Origin: Blasia pusilla
Taxonomy: Eukaryota > Marchantiophyta > Marchantiopsida > Blasiales
Direction of reading: 5' to 3'
Assembly: GCA_050084515.1 (NCBI GenBank)
Contig: CM114271.1
Coordinates: forward strand, 59,148,001-59,212,000
Length of the DNA stretch: 64,000 nt
Shown here: piece after piece, positions 23,471-37,000 of the stretch
How the letters are laid out: every line of letters begins with the position of its first letter
Position numbering within the stretch: the first letter of the stretch is position 1
Notes under the pieces: model-generated
Told to the model about the DNA's origin: nothing
Seen by the model: only the letters and a program-made list of their open reading frames with translations
Database searches by the model: none
Translations under genes and position numbers: made by a program

Positions 23471-26400
23471 GTTGGTATAGTGAAGGGAAGGGAGCTCATA
23501 TCGGGACTCGTAGACATGACACTACAACAACGAACGAACAACGGACATGTAGGAGTCTCATCCGACTTTTCCCCAAGGATGATAAATGGAAAGCCAACTC
23601 AATAATAGCATCGTCCAGGTGGACAAGAGCGCGCGACCTTTTCCGTCGTCCCCGAGAAGACGGGAAAAGCAAACCGGGAGGGGTGGGGCACGATTTCAAA
23701 CAAGCGAGCGACTGCACGCTGCTGCCATATGACCACAGTAGTACGCCTCCAGCGGTACTGTATGTACCGTGGTCGTCCCCATCTTGACCGGTGGCCTACC
23801 ACCAGCAGCCTACCTCGACTCTACTGGAGCGCTTCAGGAGCCACTGGGCCGCTGTCTTCCAGGCGGGGGCGCCTTTGGATTATTATTGTTCCTGCGGAGG
23901 AACTCAAATGTGTCCCCCACCCGATTCAAATTTTCTTGTGTGCGCCGCGCGTCCTCGTTGACCGTAAGCGCTGCTGCCTTTCGCGCCCTCGGGCCGCTGT
24001 TACGTCGTTAGGGCTTTTAGAATTCGACCCGGTAGTGGATGAGGACGTACTTTCTTCGAGTTTCTTAGGAGTGCGTAGGGGTGTGGGTGTGCGCTTGTGT
24101 TCGTTCGTTGCTTCGAAGAGGGACTGCACCGCTTCGAAAGAAGAAACCGACCGACGATTACGCCAACCCAGGGCATGTTCTACGCAAAGGAGCGTGGTTT
24201 AGGAGAGCGAAAGAGCGAACCATTGGATAGAGGAGGGGGTCGAAGAAGGCGCGGAATCGAGAGATCGAGGGAGAGAGCGAACGGGGGTAGAATGGCGGGA
24301 GCGCACTCGCACGGGTGAGAATAGAACGCGCCAATTTCGTTGCCGTCCAGCATTTGACGTGTGTCACAAGAACAGTTCTCTGTTCTCACGGACTGGCACC
24401 ACAACGCAGGTTACCCTCGAGCACTTCCCGTACTGTAGAACAGCATATATTTACAACAGAGCATAGGAACGTGCGCCGGCCGGGATCAGCCGGGGCGGGT
24501 GACATTGCGTAGCCGTAGGTAGGGTAGAAGTAGTTTGTTCACTTCTTTGGTCGTGGCCGAAGTCCCTCGGTTTATTGAACTCGCTCCTGGAGTTTCCACG
24601 TCAAAATCACAACTTCAAACAAATCATGCGTAATACTCGCATATAATTGCCGAATAAACAAAAATGATGTATCTACAGTGTGACTATCATTAATTTTGAC
24701 CAGTTGGTGCAGATTAACCAAAAATTAGCTTAAAACTATTTATGTTTTATTACGCGGTACGAGCCCACTCGAGATATGTTCAACTAAAGTTTTGACAGCG
24801 TAAGACGTTGGCACCAGGCGACCACACCTCGTATCTGATACTCAAATTTCGCGATACAGACAGTAGAAGACAGTTGTACGTCAATTTTCTGCCTACGATC
24901 TCTCTCTACTGGACCGTCGTTGCGCAAGCTTGTACTTTACGCGTCATCAGTGGCACCGTTAAGGGATGTCATGTACGCATGAGGATTATAAGCTCTTTAA
25001 ACGGTGGTTCGTAGGGATCCGTCGTGATTGGAGCTCACTTCTAACTCATTTTCCGTTGGACTACTAGTGCCTTGGCCGGCCGAGTTTGAATCTAGAGGCC
25101 TCCGATTATTAGGTTTTGCATGCCAGATCCCAAATATATCCCCGTAGCTAAAGAAAGAATGCACCTCTTGTTAGTAGGATACCCGAACAATCTCGAGCGT
25201 CTTCTAATTGAACGGTTTGTCGAAAACAAAAGCGTGCCACTTCATGTCTAGCATGTTCACGAGGTGACGCGTAAAATATGCGGATTCGGTGCAATATACT
25301 TTTCTCTTTCTGCTTATCAAGATGGAGCACATGTGAATTGGCGGACGGATTTACTCATTATATCATCCTCCCCCGTTCGATTCTGGATCTGTGGTTAGAA
25401 AGTTCCCAATGGTTTAACCGAGACTCTGCTTAGATAGATAGACGTTACACATCTTGTCCACGACTCGCAGCGATGATCCCGACTTATATTTAATAATGTT
25501 CCCCACTATATTCAATCCATCCTTCGTTTGGACGTATTCATCTAAAGACAGTCTACATCGTCTCGGCGGTATTCTGGATAACCCCCACTTCATGTACGCA
25601 TATAATATAGCCTGCTTAGCTAGCTTGGATTGCATGTACAGCTGCTTCATCCAGCTGTGGAATGGACGAACTTCCACAAGCGCCAGGACACTGCAGCTTG
25701 GGCCAACAAAGATCCCTCTTCAACATGATGCCAGATGGTTGCATCCTATGTTTCGATTTATCGTGGTTACTCGCGAGGGTTACCAAGGGGTTCTTTATTC
25801 TTCAAAATAGTGAGCCTTTTTCTCTTTCCATCTTTCTCCCTTCCTCGCTCGAGAAACCACTTAACTTGTTTCTTCTTTCTTACCTCTCTTCTTAGCCGGC
25901 GATGAGTACAGATACGTACCAAAATCCGTGAACGTCTCTTTCCCTCGTCGAAGACTGCTGTGGTACTGCACAAGTACCGTCACGGGTGATGTAGATCTCA
26001 GGTGAGTGAGACAGTGTTGGTGAACGTCGAGTTCGAGAATATTGAATGATCAAGGGATCCGATGACGGACAGCTTGGTAGCCAATCAGACGAGTCAGAAT
26101 GTGTAGAGCTAAGCCTCGGGGCTTGGCTTAGCAGCTCTTACCCTTCCCTCCTTCTTCAGGCAAAGCAGCCAGTCTTCTTACCGCGTCCTACTTGAGGTCG
26201 CTGTGCAGACTGCTCGTGTGCTACTTCTGGTCCATCGTTTGGATCCTTCTCGACGCCGTCGATCGCCCCGATCGGGAACGTGACCGGTAGTGAACACAAC
26301 ACCCAAGGCGACCTTTACACATAAGAGCACGTGGGCTAGCGACAATTATTCATGAAGATCGGGCCTCGAATAAATCACTACCTGATCCAGAAGCAAGCAA

Positions 26401-27287
26401 TCGAATCTCTCCTGAAAACTTCACCATTCTGAGTGGATGAAGTTCTCTACGGATCGTCCCGATGCAGCATTACGAGGGATAAGTAGCTACGACCCGATCA
26501 GAATCGATCCCTGTCTGCAAATGAATTGGACCGATAGTGAGGACGGTTTTGCAAAAGAAGGAAAGTTCAATTTGACGTCGTGTGTACGTACTATACTCCG
26601 GAAATCGCGGAGTTCTCTGTACGTCAAGGAGATTAAATCTAACCATTTTTTGTATTCGGCTTTCGTAAGGAGAAAGCGTTTCACAAGCACGAAAAATTTC
26701 CGGTTCTCTTTTGAAAATGTAACCTCTCGTGGATTTGTAGCGCGCGTTGTTGTGGCGCTACATTGGCAGGACTCTGGATGTGCCTCGACGTTCTTGAACG
26801 GGGACTGAGATCTTCACGGAGTGAGCTTGATTACTTCGACAAAGCCAACACAGACGCGAGAATGTGCACATATAGCGTGATTTGGACGTGAAATGAAGAA
26901 TGACTCATTACTGCACATAAATTACAAGGTAGGGTACCCACGCAAAACTCAGCATAATAGCATGTTTCGCGTTGAACATGAGATGCATCTCCTAGCTTCT
27001 GAACATCCATTGCCTTGTAATTCGCACAAAAGACTGATGGGTGTGAAGAAAGGGCGCGCCACTCGCGTAGGCATCCAATTCCGCACTTGCGATCACTCAC
27101 GAAGTGCCAATAGCCTAGAAAACTCTGCTCGGACCAAGAATGATCACAGATCGCACAGAAGGGTGTCTCGAGTTGCATTACCAGTGTCTGGATTTACCCT
27201 GAAAAAAAAGGACCACAGATGTCATTTCTGGTGAGCCTGACCATCATGAATCAATCCACCGGCTTTCAACCCTAGCCACACTAAGTT
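23471..27287. other. Stretch without a recognisable gene
   Basis: More GC-rich than the preceding stretch, with many short open frames on both strands (up to about 157 codons at 23729-24202). None has a recognisable domain, transit peptide or splice-linked homology. I cannot exclude an unrecognised or lineage-specific gene here; transcript data would be needed. The part nearest 27287 includes the 3' UTR of the minus-strand lumenal protein gene. Confidence 0.45.
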
Positions 27288-30200
27288 CTAGAGGCAACAA
27301 AACTCTCGCTCCTCAAGCCATGGGAAGGATGGAACAGACCCGTCCGCAACTTTGCACAGTATCAAGCGTTGGTCGTCCCTCCACAAAACGTCTGTAAAGT
27401 CTGCACAATACGAACCCGCCAAATCAATGCAGAACGAGAGCGAGACAAAACTGCAGATCGAACTTCCTCCGACAGAGTTTCAACAAGTTCATCTTAGTCT
27501 CCGCAGCAGCGTATCACGGTAACTACACTGCGTCTATTACCTACTTGCGAGTAGCCATCCAAGCTAACGGCCTCTCCCAAACAAGAATTAGAAGCCACCG
27601 CTCCAAGTCGTCAATTTACATGGGTGTGGATCATCTCAGTGTCTATCCGTCAGCACGCTACTCCGATACTTCATAAACGAGACTAGACACTCGAACGCAT
27701 CCTCCCACAACTCCGAAAGAACTGAAACTCGAGCGTATGCAATGGCAGGCTAGAATGCAGTATACTATTCCACTTTCGACCCTAAGCTCCATGGACTACC
27801 CGTTTCGATTCTTGTCTCTCTTGATATCAGTACCTGCACCGGTGATGATTGCGCCTTTGAATGATGTGTTTCCAGTCACAAGCGCACCCTCCAAGTTTGC
27901 GTTCGTCAGGTTAGCCTGTTACGAAGCAGGTCGAGAGATCAGTGAAAGTTCTAGTACTGCAGTTGCAAGATGCCCTCACTCTTGGGGATTCCCCGAGAAG
28001 ATCCAGCAACCACGACCTTCACCAAGCCTCTCTTCTAGAAAACCTGTTTACCATCCTTTGAAAGCGCTACCCTTCAATTCCAGCATTTAGGAGTAGTGCT
28101 CGCCTTGGCAGCATTGGCCAAAGAGAAGTCCGCCCCTCGAAGATCTGCACCCGTTAGGTCGGCACCTGTAGAAACAGCCTTTCAGAAAGCGAGAGTGAGT
28201 CCAGAAAGAGATTGGACACGTTTCATTACGATTTAGGAGTCTGTCCTTCATTCACTTCACACGTTTGTATGCAGCAAATCCGACCTCTCATGGCCAACCC
28301 ATTCGAAAGGAACATCGTAGAATAAAATGCAAAGCATCCACAAGAAGCAGATGCTAATACCTGTTCGCCAACGTAATAAGACGGTTCCTGACCATGCGAT
28401 TCTGTACTTTTACTACTCTCTGACTGAGATACGTAGTAAGTGCGAGTACAACTAGGTGTCTTCTCAAATGATGAATCGATGTGCGTTGACAATTGAAAGA
28501 CATGCAATCACTTAGGACCTGTAAGATCTGAATCGAAAAAGCTGGCACCCAGCAACTTAGCACCCTTGAAATTTGCTTGTCGCAATATTGACTGCAATCA
28601 CAAAAGACAGCAAATGCACAATTGTAAGTCCACTATCACCGCAACCTTTCTTTTGACTCAGAAATCTTTGTTTTTAACGCACCATGTGAGTAAGGCTGCA
28701 TTGAAACTAAAGAAATCCCCTCACACCCATGCGTGGGTTTGGAGGCTGAATTTCTAGCAGGCCACAAGTCGAAGTAGTTCCAGATAGAGAAAAGGGACAA
28801 TCTCAGATCAAAATTTTCAGCCTCACAGACGCAGTTCGTTTCACTCAGACTAGATCAACCTGAAAATTATACATTAATGGCCATGTTGAGTAGCAAACGA
28901 ACCTCCGAGGTTTTATTTTGCTTGCTGTACAGGTTTCCTCCCAGGAATGTAAACATATGGCTAGGGCAGTCATGACTAACGCACAGGAAACTGGAAATCC
29001 TTTCGACTTGCCCTGTTGAGGCTACACATGGTCTCAACAGAGGGCATGTACATGGTGAGGACTAAAGTAAGAATAATCCAGCCCTGAGGCTGTATGGGAA
29101 AACCCATCCATAGGTTAAAGGGGATGGAACAGACCCCGCAAGAGGTAAAACAAGGGGAACTCATGGCCACAGATGGCCAGCAGGACAGAGAGGGGGGCCA
29201 ACACTAAGAATTCTGTCAACTACATCTTAAAAAGACAACTTAAGCGAAGCACAAGTGGCCCATTCTTGCAGTAGCATTGCCATGGCCAGAATGAGAGCGC
29301 ACCAGGTCACCCGGTATTTAACAAAAAAAACTAGCTTCTCAATGCAGTTTCGAGGTTTCTGACTCCTTCGATTAAAGAAAGTGGCCAAGGGGTTGAGAAG
29401 GCTCCCTGTGGCTAGATACCTGACTACTTAACCTCCAGACAAGTAAATAACTGGACTACTATCATTCTTTTGTTCAGGAGCTTCCAATGACCAGTCCAAC
29501 CGTTCCACTCGCTAAAGAGCTGTGCATGCTCGTGCACTTACTTGGGTCTAAATGGAAGTAGGATCGGTCCTCCCCTGGAAATCTTGCGATTTACTTGAGT
29601 CGGTCTCCTCAGATTTGATCCATTTGCTGGTGGCAATGGGCCGAGGGTTGGAGAGCTACAGTGGAGGACTTGCTTTTCAATGGCTTGACAGACTCTAGTC
29701 CTGGAGTTTACAATTTCGGCCCAGCAAAACTTTTCCTCCATTGTGAAAATAACCTTGCTTTCAATATGTCCTCGTACTCCACGGCCATCAGGTAAGGTAG
29801 ATCTTCATGCGAGGGCTTATTTGCTTACGCTTGAACGTTGTGCACTATCACCGTCGTGAGTACACTATCATACTATATGACAGCCTCCCTCTTCTCATAT
29901 AGTAATTTCTACACGTCTTCCTCCTGTAATCATCTACGTTAATTGTACCATCCAAGCAAGGATCTTGATCCATCGTCCCAAGGGTCTGACAGGCAGTTCT
30001 TTAAGCCTTCATCTCTCAAGGCATTGAAAACAGCAATCACAAACTTTCCTCCAGGCCCATTCTGTACTTTGCTTACTCGTGTGCATTTGACCAGTTTAAT
30101 CTCACCCCACAACTGATGTACGGAAGATAGGTCTATGAAGTTATGATATACGGTCTCAATGGCCAACACATCGAGTCACTTGACTAGGTACCATTCGAGG

Positions 30201-31715
30201 AAGCAGTCTTCATTTAGTAGTCTCATAGAGGACTCATGGATACATTGGGAAGTTCCGGACAGAAACAGCGGGAGAGAGGAAAGAGGAAACGCATTGCCAA
30301 ATAGGACCTCACACCGTGCGAACGTGGGACTCGAGTCCGGTCCCAATCGCCTGGCAGTACCCCAGACTCACAACCACAGAACCTGTCCACTAACTGCGAA
30401 GGAAGGACAGACACATGGATTAACCTTGCTAGACCCGAATAAGGATTTCGAAGTACCGTTTTAAAGTCTTGCTTTATGAGAGTTTTTCCACTGAAATCCT
30501 TCCCCGTGAGGTCCTGTCCCCGAGTGACTTCCATCCCATACGGACCACCACCCTGCATGGCAATCACGAAAATCAAACGTACTGTATGAGCCTTGTGCAT
30601 ACATTTTATCTATGACACTATTCATGTCGGTAAATAACCCTCATGAGCACTCAGTCACCTTGAGTATCTCATCAATCCACTCTAATGGGGCTCCATTCAT
30701 ACAGTGGGTGTACGGTGACATTGCAGGGGTCAGCCACATTTGTTGAGGGAAATTGAGACACTGCATGCAGTCTGCTCCTGATTTCTGAATGAAGAGAGTA
30801 ATGACGACATTTTAATATCTTCCCGGGTCTGACCTTGACTCGATGGACCAAGCGGACAAGCTCCCATCAGTCGCAATCGACTGCAAGGTGAATTGAAGAG
30901 TTGCAGTCTCTGATAGTTCAGGGGGCTGCATTTATCCGATGAATAATTTGGGCTAAAGACTCTGACTGTAGCTTTACGGAATGCTCAAGGTCGAAAGTAC
31001 ACTCCCTTACTCAACCACGACCTACCATTTGCAGCAAGGCACGCAATTGACACAACGTTGCGAGTCCTGAGAAATATCGTGAGAAAAGTAGACCACTTGA
31101 TCCAGTGAATGGGCTGGTACAGCACCATGCACATGTGATGAAATGCAAGAGTCTAGAAAGCAAACTGACCCTGTAAGCAGCAGCCGGATTTGTGTAGCAC
31201 AGGGCAGCTGCCGCTAGACCAACAAGACCCAACTTCGCGCAGGTATTAGCGAAACAGAATCCCGAATTGTCATTCGTGTAGTTGAGCTGAACACATCGAA
31301 AGAGAGAACCACGTTCAATTTCCCGGTGATATGTGAATATATCCAAAATAATTCTAGAAACTCATTTACTGCAGAAAATTACTCGCTTCTTTCAACTTCA
31401 ATGAGTCACGTCCAAAACCTACAAGACGTTGTAGTTCTACCAAAATATGGTAGAACCCAACTTTTCTGGGACAAAGAGATCACAGCGCTAGAGAAAATCT
31501 GCAGGTAAGGCCAATTCCGAGAGCAAATTGCCTCATAAAAGACTCGTTACAGTCTCTCGATCTTTTGTCACACTCCACATGAAGCCCAAGAGAGAAAGTA
31601 AAGCATGCCACTGAATGTTCGGTTTCTACCACGCGGTACTGCGAACGATCAGCTCGAGATTCACGCTGGGGGGAGCTAACCTCGCACGCTGACCCAGCAC
31701 CACAGGAGACAAGAA

Positions 31716-31751
<36 letters not shown>

Positions 31752-31937
31752 CGGTAGAGAAGGTTGATCGAAATCCTCCGAGACGTTCGTGACGCCACTC
31801 TCCCCGGCGCGTCCTGACGCAGAGGGAGCGGAAGGGCACACCGTCGGGGACTGATGAAGCTGGGGAGCAGAAGGCGCGGCGACAGAAGCTCTGGCGCACC
31901 TCACGCTCAACGCGCCTCCAATTGGCAGTGTAGCCAT
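27288..31937 (-). CDS. TL15A: Thylakoid lumenal 15 kDa pentapeptide-repeat protein, chloroplast precursor
   Basis: Seven exons on the minus strand: 31937-31752, 31286-31170, 30552-30457, 28591-28519, 28165-28104, 27915-27834, 27400-27288. Together they encode 242 residues. The start MATLPIGGALSVRC opens a Ser/Ala-rich plastid transit region. Exon 2 supplies a lumen signal (KLGLVGLAAAAL, then PAAA|Y), giving a mature chain of about 143 residues (~15 kDa). No twin Arg is seen, which suggests Sec-type import. Exons 3-6 carry the pentapeptide repeats (A-D/N-L-x-x), for example ADLTGADLRGADFS, forming a right-handed quadrilateral helix in this family. The match to the plant TL15 family is strong through VADG. 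After that the C terminus (SVPSFPWLEEREFCCL) differs from the usual Cys-containing tail, so another small exon could be missed. The function of the family is unknown. Intron 5 (28103-27916) appears to use a GC donor; the other introns are GT-AG. Confidence 0.9.
31719..31748. repeat. (CT)15 microsatellite
   Basis: Thirty bases of perfect CT on the plus strand. On the gene strand this is an AG run starting directly after the 5' splice site CCG|GTAAG of intron 1 of the lumenal protein gene. Reading through it creates an artificial RERERE open frame. Confidence 0.95.
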
Positions 31938-33589
31938 CCTTTCCGCACAACCCAACCCCTCTCTTCCTCACAATTCCGTTCCGTTCCGCAAGCCTTTCCC
32001 TTTTCTCTCCCCCTCTCCCTTCTCTGTCACAACCCAAACTCTCTTCCCACAATTCCGCTCGGCAGACCCTTCAGTTCCTCGCTCGCCTCGTCCCGATGCT
32101 GTTCTTCACGAGCCTCGTTAGCGTTCGCGGATTCACGCTCTTTCCTTATCCCTTCTCTCACGGAAATCCGTTATTGGGTTCATCCGGTGCCACTTATCCT
32201 CTCCCGATGGCTGCCATTTTACCCTCGTCTCGAGAGTCTCGACCTGCTTCGCTCACGTTTTCAGGTTGCGTTTATGCGAAATGACTAGTACGACGGTGCG
32301 ACTGGGCCACCATAAACGAAACTTCATTTGTCGCGGCAAGAATCGTTTCTGGCGGAAACTGGGTCGGAAAACTCGATAGTTTCGAGACTTTTCAACTTCT
32401 CATAGGGTTTCGGGAATGGCGCTAGAAAAACCCTCCAAAACCGATCTATATAATTCGCACACGATTTTTGAAAATGGCAAAGTTATCGAATATATCGAGC
32501 ACCCACGTGTTACAAACACTAGTGAGTGATAAAAGAAGTATTCCTTCTCATCTAATTTAGTGAAATGAAATGAAACAAAGTTATTAGAGGGGAAATTGAG
32601 GTGTTGAGATTAGAGAATACCCCAAAAGACTAGTGTTAAATGGAGAGGTGTTTGTTAGTGATATAATAGATTGGGCTACGTTCCATAAATCTAGTGGATT
32701 TGCAAAGATCATTATTATTATTTTCTTCTCTTAGGAGCCTATATATTTTGTTCTTAGAATTCATGGAATTTTTTTTTCCATTTCCAATGTTACTCCATGT
32801 CTTGATCTTAGTGTCTATGATAGTTTGCAAAAATGGTTGAACCTTAGGTCAAACCACACATCATGTATAAGCTTGCCTATTAGAATAATTGATGTATCTT
32901 AATAACATGATAGAAGCATTGATTTTCAAGGTTAGATGATGGGGAGGCAAAAAGAATAGCAAATACGTATTTGAGTCAACAGGTAAGTAGGCATGTGTGA
33001 AAATGCTGGGCAGTGAAAACCAATCTTGCAAGTTTAGCAATAGGAAAATGGAAGATAGATAAGTGATATAAAATGATATGTATAATGGAATGAGTTCCTC
33101 CTAATCCAACAACCTCAGATCATGATCTCACGGCAAACATCAAAATGTTTGGATGAAATCATCTATCCCAACCTCATTATCAACAAGGTCTAGACCTTGT
33201 AAGCCAAATTTTGCTTATATCTACCATCCTCTCATACATAATGCTTTAAGTCCTCATTGATATTGATATCATGTAACCAATGATCCCTCCCTCCGATGTC
33301 CTAGTAGGAGGGAGGGCTCATGATCCGTTCTAGGTACATCAATCTCAAATTCCAGCTCTTTGGACTTGGATGAGTCATACCCTACACTTTGAAAAGCCAC
33401 TCTGACTCTACATATGACATTTACAATCATCCAAGTTGAAGTTAGAACCTCTATCATCGTCCTGATATCCAATAGATATCATGAGAGGAGGAACCTCATA
33501 ATATTAAACTTGAATATTTTTTATACCATAACAAAGTGAAAAATGGCTAAACTACATTCATAGATCTAAGCATATCTACCATTTTTCGC
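31938..33589. other. Upstream region of the lumenal protein gene, then AT-rich spacer
   Basis: 31938-32470 is pyrimidine-rich on the plus strand and presumably holds the 5' UTR and promoter of the minus-strand gene. I see no clear TATA box. 32480-33589 is AT-rich with no recognisable gene. A 10-bp inverted repeat, CCCTCCCTCC / GGAGGGAGGG, lies at 33285-33316. Confidence 0.5.
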
Positions 33590-34130
33590 CTAATTTGGGA
33601 TAGGAAAAAGGTGGTCATACAAATAATTACCAAATCCTCCCATAATTACCTATCCTATGTGTATCAATGACGCATCCATTGTCCTTTAAGAGCACTAGAA
33701 AAAAGATGTAGTCAAATATGGTATATGCCACCTTCTCAAATACCTGTCACAAACTAGTACGGTGGTTCATCGCAAATATGACTTATCCACATATCATCTA
33801 CAATAAGCCTACACATACCACTCCTTGGGTCAATATCCTATCAATGTTGAAAATCAAATATGGCGTCCACTTATGCATATGATATTTCCAAACCATACCA
33901 TCACTTCCCTTTTGCAAAAGAATATATGATGAGAACACCTTATGCACTCTAAAATGATGCATCGTACTGTAATTAACATCCAATGTGATTTGAGCTTTCC
34001 ATTTATTAGTAGACCCTTTGGATTGTTGATCAATATCCTCTTCACCCATAGCCAAGTTCTTAAATAAAATGGGCTCGATTCATTGGAATATCTTTGCCAC
34101 TTGAGCATATGCTTTTACCTACACATTTGG
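33590..34130 (-). pseudogene. Decayed 3' fragment of the methyltransferase/PHD retrotransposon (relic 1)
   Basis: On the minus strand it retains the integrase C-terminal block, as in LLQKGSDGMVWKYHMHKW (compare LLLEGRDGMVWKDHVHNC in the minus-strand element). It continues into a ruined PHD region at about 33720-33790. Many C-to-T and G-to-A differences separate it from the better copies, consistent with long exposure to cytosine methylation. Confidence 0.72.
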
Positions 34131-34139
34131 ATCATCAAT

Positions 34140-34900
34140 CTACACGTATAGAAGATCATGTACCAAAATATTTCCAATCGCCCCCTTAGCTACTGATGTG
34201 GTCCCTTTAATTGTAGATAGTCATCTACCCCTATCTACTATGACATGCATCTTTATGATATTGAGAGAAAAAAGTTTGGATATTTATGTGGCCCCATTTT
34301 TAATCGTCTTATTATCATCCATGCTATTACTATCAATCTATATACATGATTAACTATACTATGTACATTCAAGACACATCTATTGTCCACGAGGAATCAT
34401 AGCTAGGATTAGCCTTAAACATGTTATGTACCACTCTCTCAAACATCCATCATAGATTAGCATGGTGGTTACACATTTGACGGATCCACAAAACATACAA
34501 TTCAAGTTCGTGTCAACTATCCTATTAATGTTGGGAAGATGACATGTCACATAATTATGCACATGGTCCTCCCAAATTAGACAAGCACGTCCTCTAATAA
34601 GAGAACATCGGATGGAAATACATCATATATTCTTATAATAATATGCCCTACTGTAACATCCAACTTTGTAGGTATTGTCTATTTCCAAAAGACATAATCT
34701 CTACCCCAAATAGTCACACTCCTCAATGAGTCTCAATCGCCAAGTTCTTAAAGACATGACTCTCCAAAACATCTCGGCTCATTGATAACATGTTTGCATC
34801 CATATGCTGGGGCCATATATTGAGGTTCAACACCTCATCACAATTATCACAAGTAGATCTAGATAAGTCAGACTCTCCTCCATAGACCAAAAAAAGGTGA
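34140..34900 (-). pseudogene. Decayed 3' fragment of the same retrotransposon (relic 2)
   Basis: It begins with the end of block A and the purine run seen as CGCCCCC on the plus strand. It then shows the 3' noncoding part and a PHD remnant (CMFCGS, then MLIYDGCLREWYITCL) with a zinc-binding Cys and the His replaced by Tyr, and part of the integrase C-terminal region up to about 34860. Order and strand match 2341-3060 of the minus-strand element. Relics 1 and 2 lie head to tail. Confidence 0.75.
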
Positions 34901-36693
34901 AAAGAATGTCAATGATACTTGCCTACTAAACCTATATCTCACCGCCAACCACGAAAATTGGTAAGTCATAAAAATAAAAACAAACCAATCAAGTCATTAT
35001 TTGAATAATTTTGTACATAAGTCATTCATTTTTCAAGTCATCAAAATCATATTTTTCTTCTAATTTATGATCTAACTAGAGGTTAGATGTACAATTTAAT
35101 GGATTTTTTGTCCCCTTACTCAACGTTTATATCATTTATACTTGGCACACTTATTCATCTTAGTTGTGTAAATTTTTGCTTCCCAATTTTTTATTTTATT
35201 ATGTACTAGTGGGCAGACCGTGGCATGCACGGGAGTGAAGGGACTAATCTTGTTGGACACAAAATATTTTTCTTACTGCTCGATTGCTACAAGTCAAGCA
35301 AAGAGGTGTTTGCAAATCAAGAAGACACTCTCCAATAATAATAAAGATGTACTCATTTATTTATTTATTTCATAAGCAAGTCGATATAGTGTATGCATTC
35401 ACTTCCAATGATGAATCATCAACTCACCATTATAAGTACAATTACTTTTATTTCATTGGCAACTTGGAATTTATGTATATTATTGTCTCAATATATTAGG
35501 ATCTTGATTATCTTTGGTTGAGGCACGAAGTTAGAGTTAAACATCCATCAATTCATATACAAAAAGCCCATGAATCATCAACTCAAGGACCATCCATAAG
35601 TTTCCTTCAAGTAGGCTCTTCTTTTGTTGTTGAGTGTGATCAGTGTGACCAACGTTCTCATGTTCCACTACAAGTCTACTAGGGATTACTCTCGAAACTA
35701 AGTAAAATTGAAGGTCAATGCTCCAACTTGAATACTTGCGTTATCATACTCAACGACCTTCTTGCTTCTCTTTCTTAAAAGAACGGAGTGAATAGTGATC
35801 GGATATCTACTTACAAGGAGCATCTCAAGGAGGCTATATCACACTTCAAATAACTTCTTGAAGAGATCCATGTTATGATTTAAGATAATCGAAAGTTACA
35901 ATTACAAGCATAAGTTCTTCAGTCCTTGCTTTCATGATACAATGATGTGTTATTGCTACAACTATGAGAATACTTTTTAGATACTATCCAAAGATTATGT
36001 TCCATATTTCTAGTTTACAAACTCATTACGATTCAAGTTTGAATTTTGACTAGACCACCAAGTATTTTGGACACCTACTTATTTTAGATATTAGCATTTG
36101 CTATGAGTTTTCAATAGCTAATTTCTACCATGTGCATCTTAGAAGGCTTTGTTTTCTGTAAAGAACACATTACACTTAAAAAGTACTGCATTGCATTTTA
36201 GTTGTTATGTGGTGTTAGGTATACTTGTGCTCATTCATTTCTTCTACAACTTTATTCTCTAGGACCACTCTCAATACCCTAATCCTACTCTCACTTTAAG
36301 TCGATTAGAGTATAAACTACTTCCCCACAACTAATTAATGATCATCTTAATTTCACGAAGGTCAACGCCAGACATCAGGACTATTCATATTCTACCACCT
36401 TCAACCACAAAAAAACCATCTTAACGACTGACTTATTTTTGAGACATCTCTAGATAGTCTAGACAAGGGCCTCTTCTAGCCAATTCTACTATCACTACCA
36501 ATCTTTTCTAATAGCACCATAACTATCTAAACCATTGCACTTCTTACAACTATTCATACAAAGTCCACAAGGAGCCCACTTCAATATATTTTACATTGGT
36601 ATCTACAATTATCCTAGATATGTAATGCTGCAACTAAGCTATATGCTATTTACATATATTCAAAATAAAATCCCCACGGAGCCTACTTAAAAA
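34901..36693. other. AT-rich stretch, probably transposon debris
   Basis: No gene recognised. It contains the Helitron 3' end at 35206-35232 and otherwise only short frames. Confidence 0.45.
35206..35232 (-). mobile_element. Helitron 3' terminus, minus strand
   Basis: Read on the minus strand the end is CCGTGCATGCCACGG (a short hairpin), then TCTGCCCA, then CTAG followed by T. This is the classic plant Helitron 3' end: a GC-rich hairpin about ten bases before CTRR, inserted between A and T. The element would extend to the right. I could not find its TC 5' end. Confidence 0.65.
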
Positions 36694-36901
36694 TCTATAT
36701 TATTATGTATTGGAGAATGACCTTTCATTTTGCAAACTTTTCTCCATTTGATGCTTGGCATTTTCAGCTAATGGAATCTCTCGCCTTTAGAACCAATAGG
36801 ATCGCTCGGAATTGACTTCGAATGGCAATTGAAAATTAAGAGAGATATATGAAGTAAGATAGGAAGTAATATAACTCGTGCATCGCACATACTTATACTA
36901 G
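36694..36901 (+). mobile_element. 208-bp non-autonomous Helitron, copy 1
   Basis: Starts TCTATATTATTATG, ends with a short hairpin (GTGC ATC GCAC) 12 bases before CTAG, and sits between host A and T. There is no target duplication, as expected for rolling-circle Helitrons. It shares most of its sequence with the element at 37001-37197. Confidence 0.78.
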
Positions 36902-37000
36902 TATTGAAAACTACTAACCACAAATAGAACATGCACATAATACTATCCTAGTGTGACAACCTACTTTAATATATGTATTAACTATTCATGAATCTTATCA

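Noticed and set aside
23471-26830. A hidden host gene in the GC-richer stretch
   Set aside because: I tried the longer frames on both strands and found no domain, targeting signal or in-phase splice set. Left as unassigned.
31480-32052. 190-codon minus-strand frame with an RERERE repeat, upstream in the lumenal protein gene
   Set aside because: It reads through the (CT)n microsatellite in another frame. The family-consistent first exon is 31937-31752 and ends at the splice donor before the repeat.
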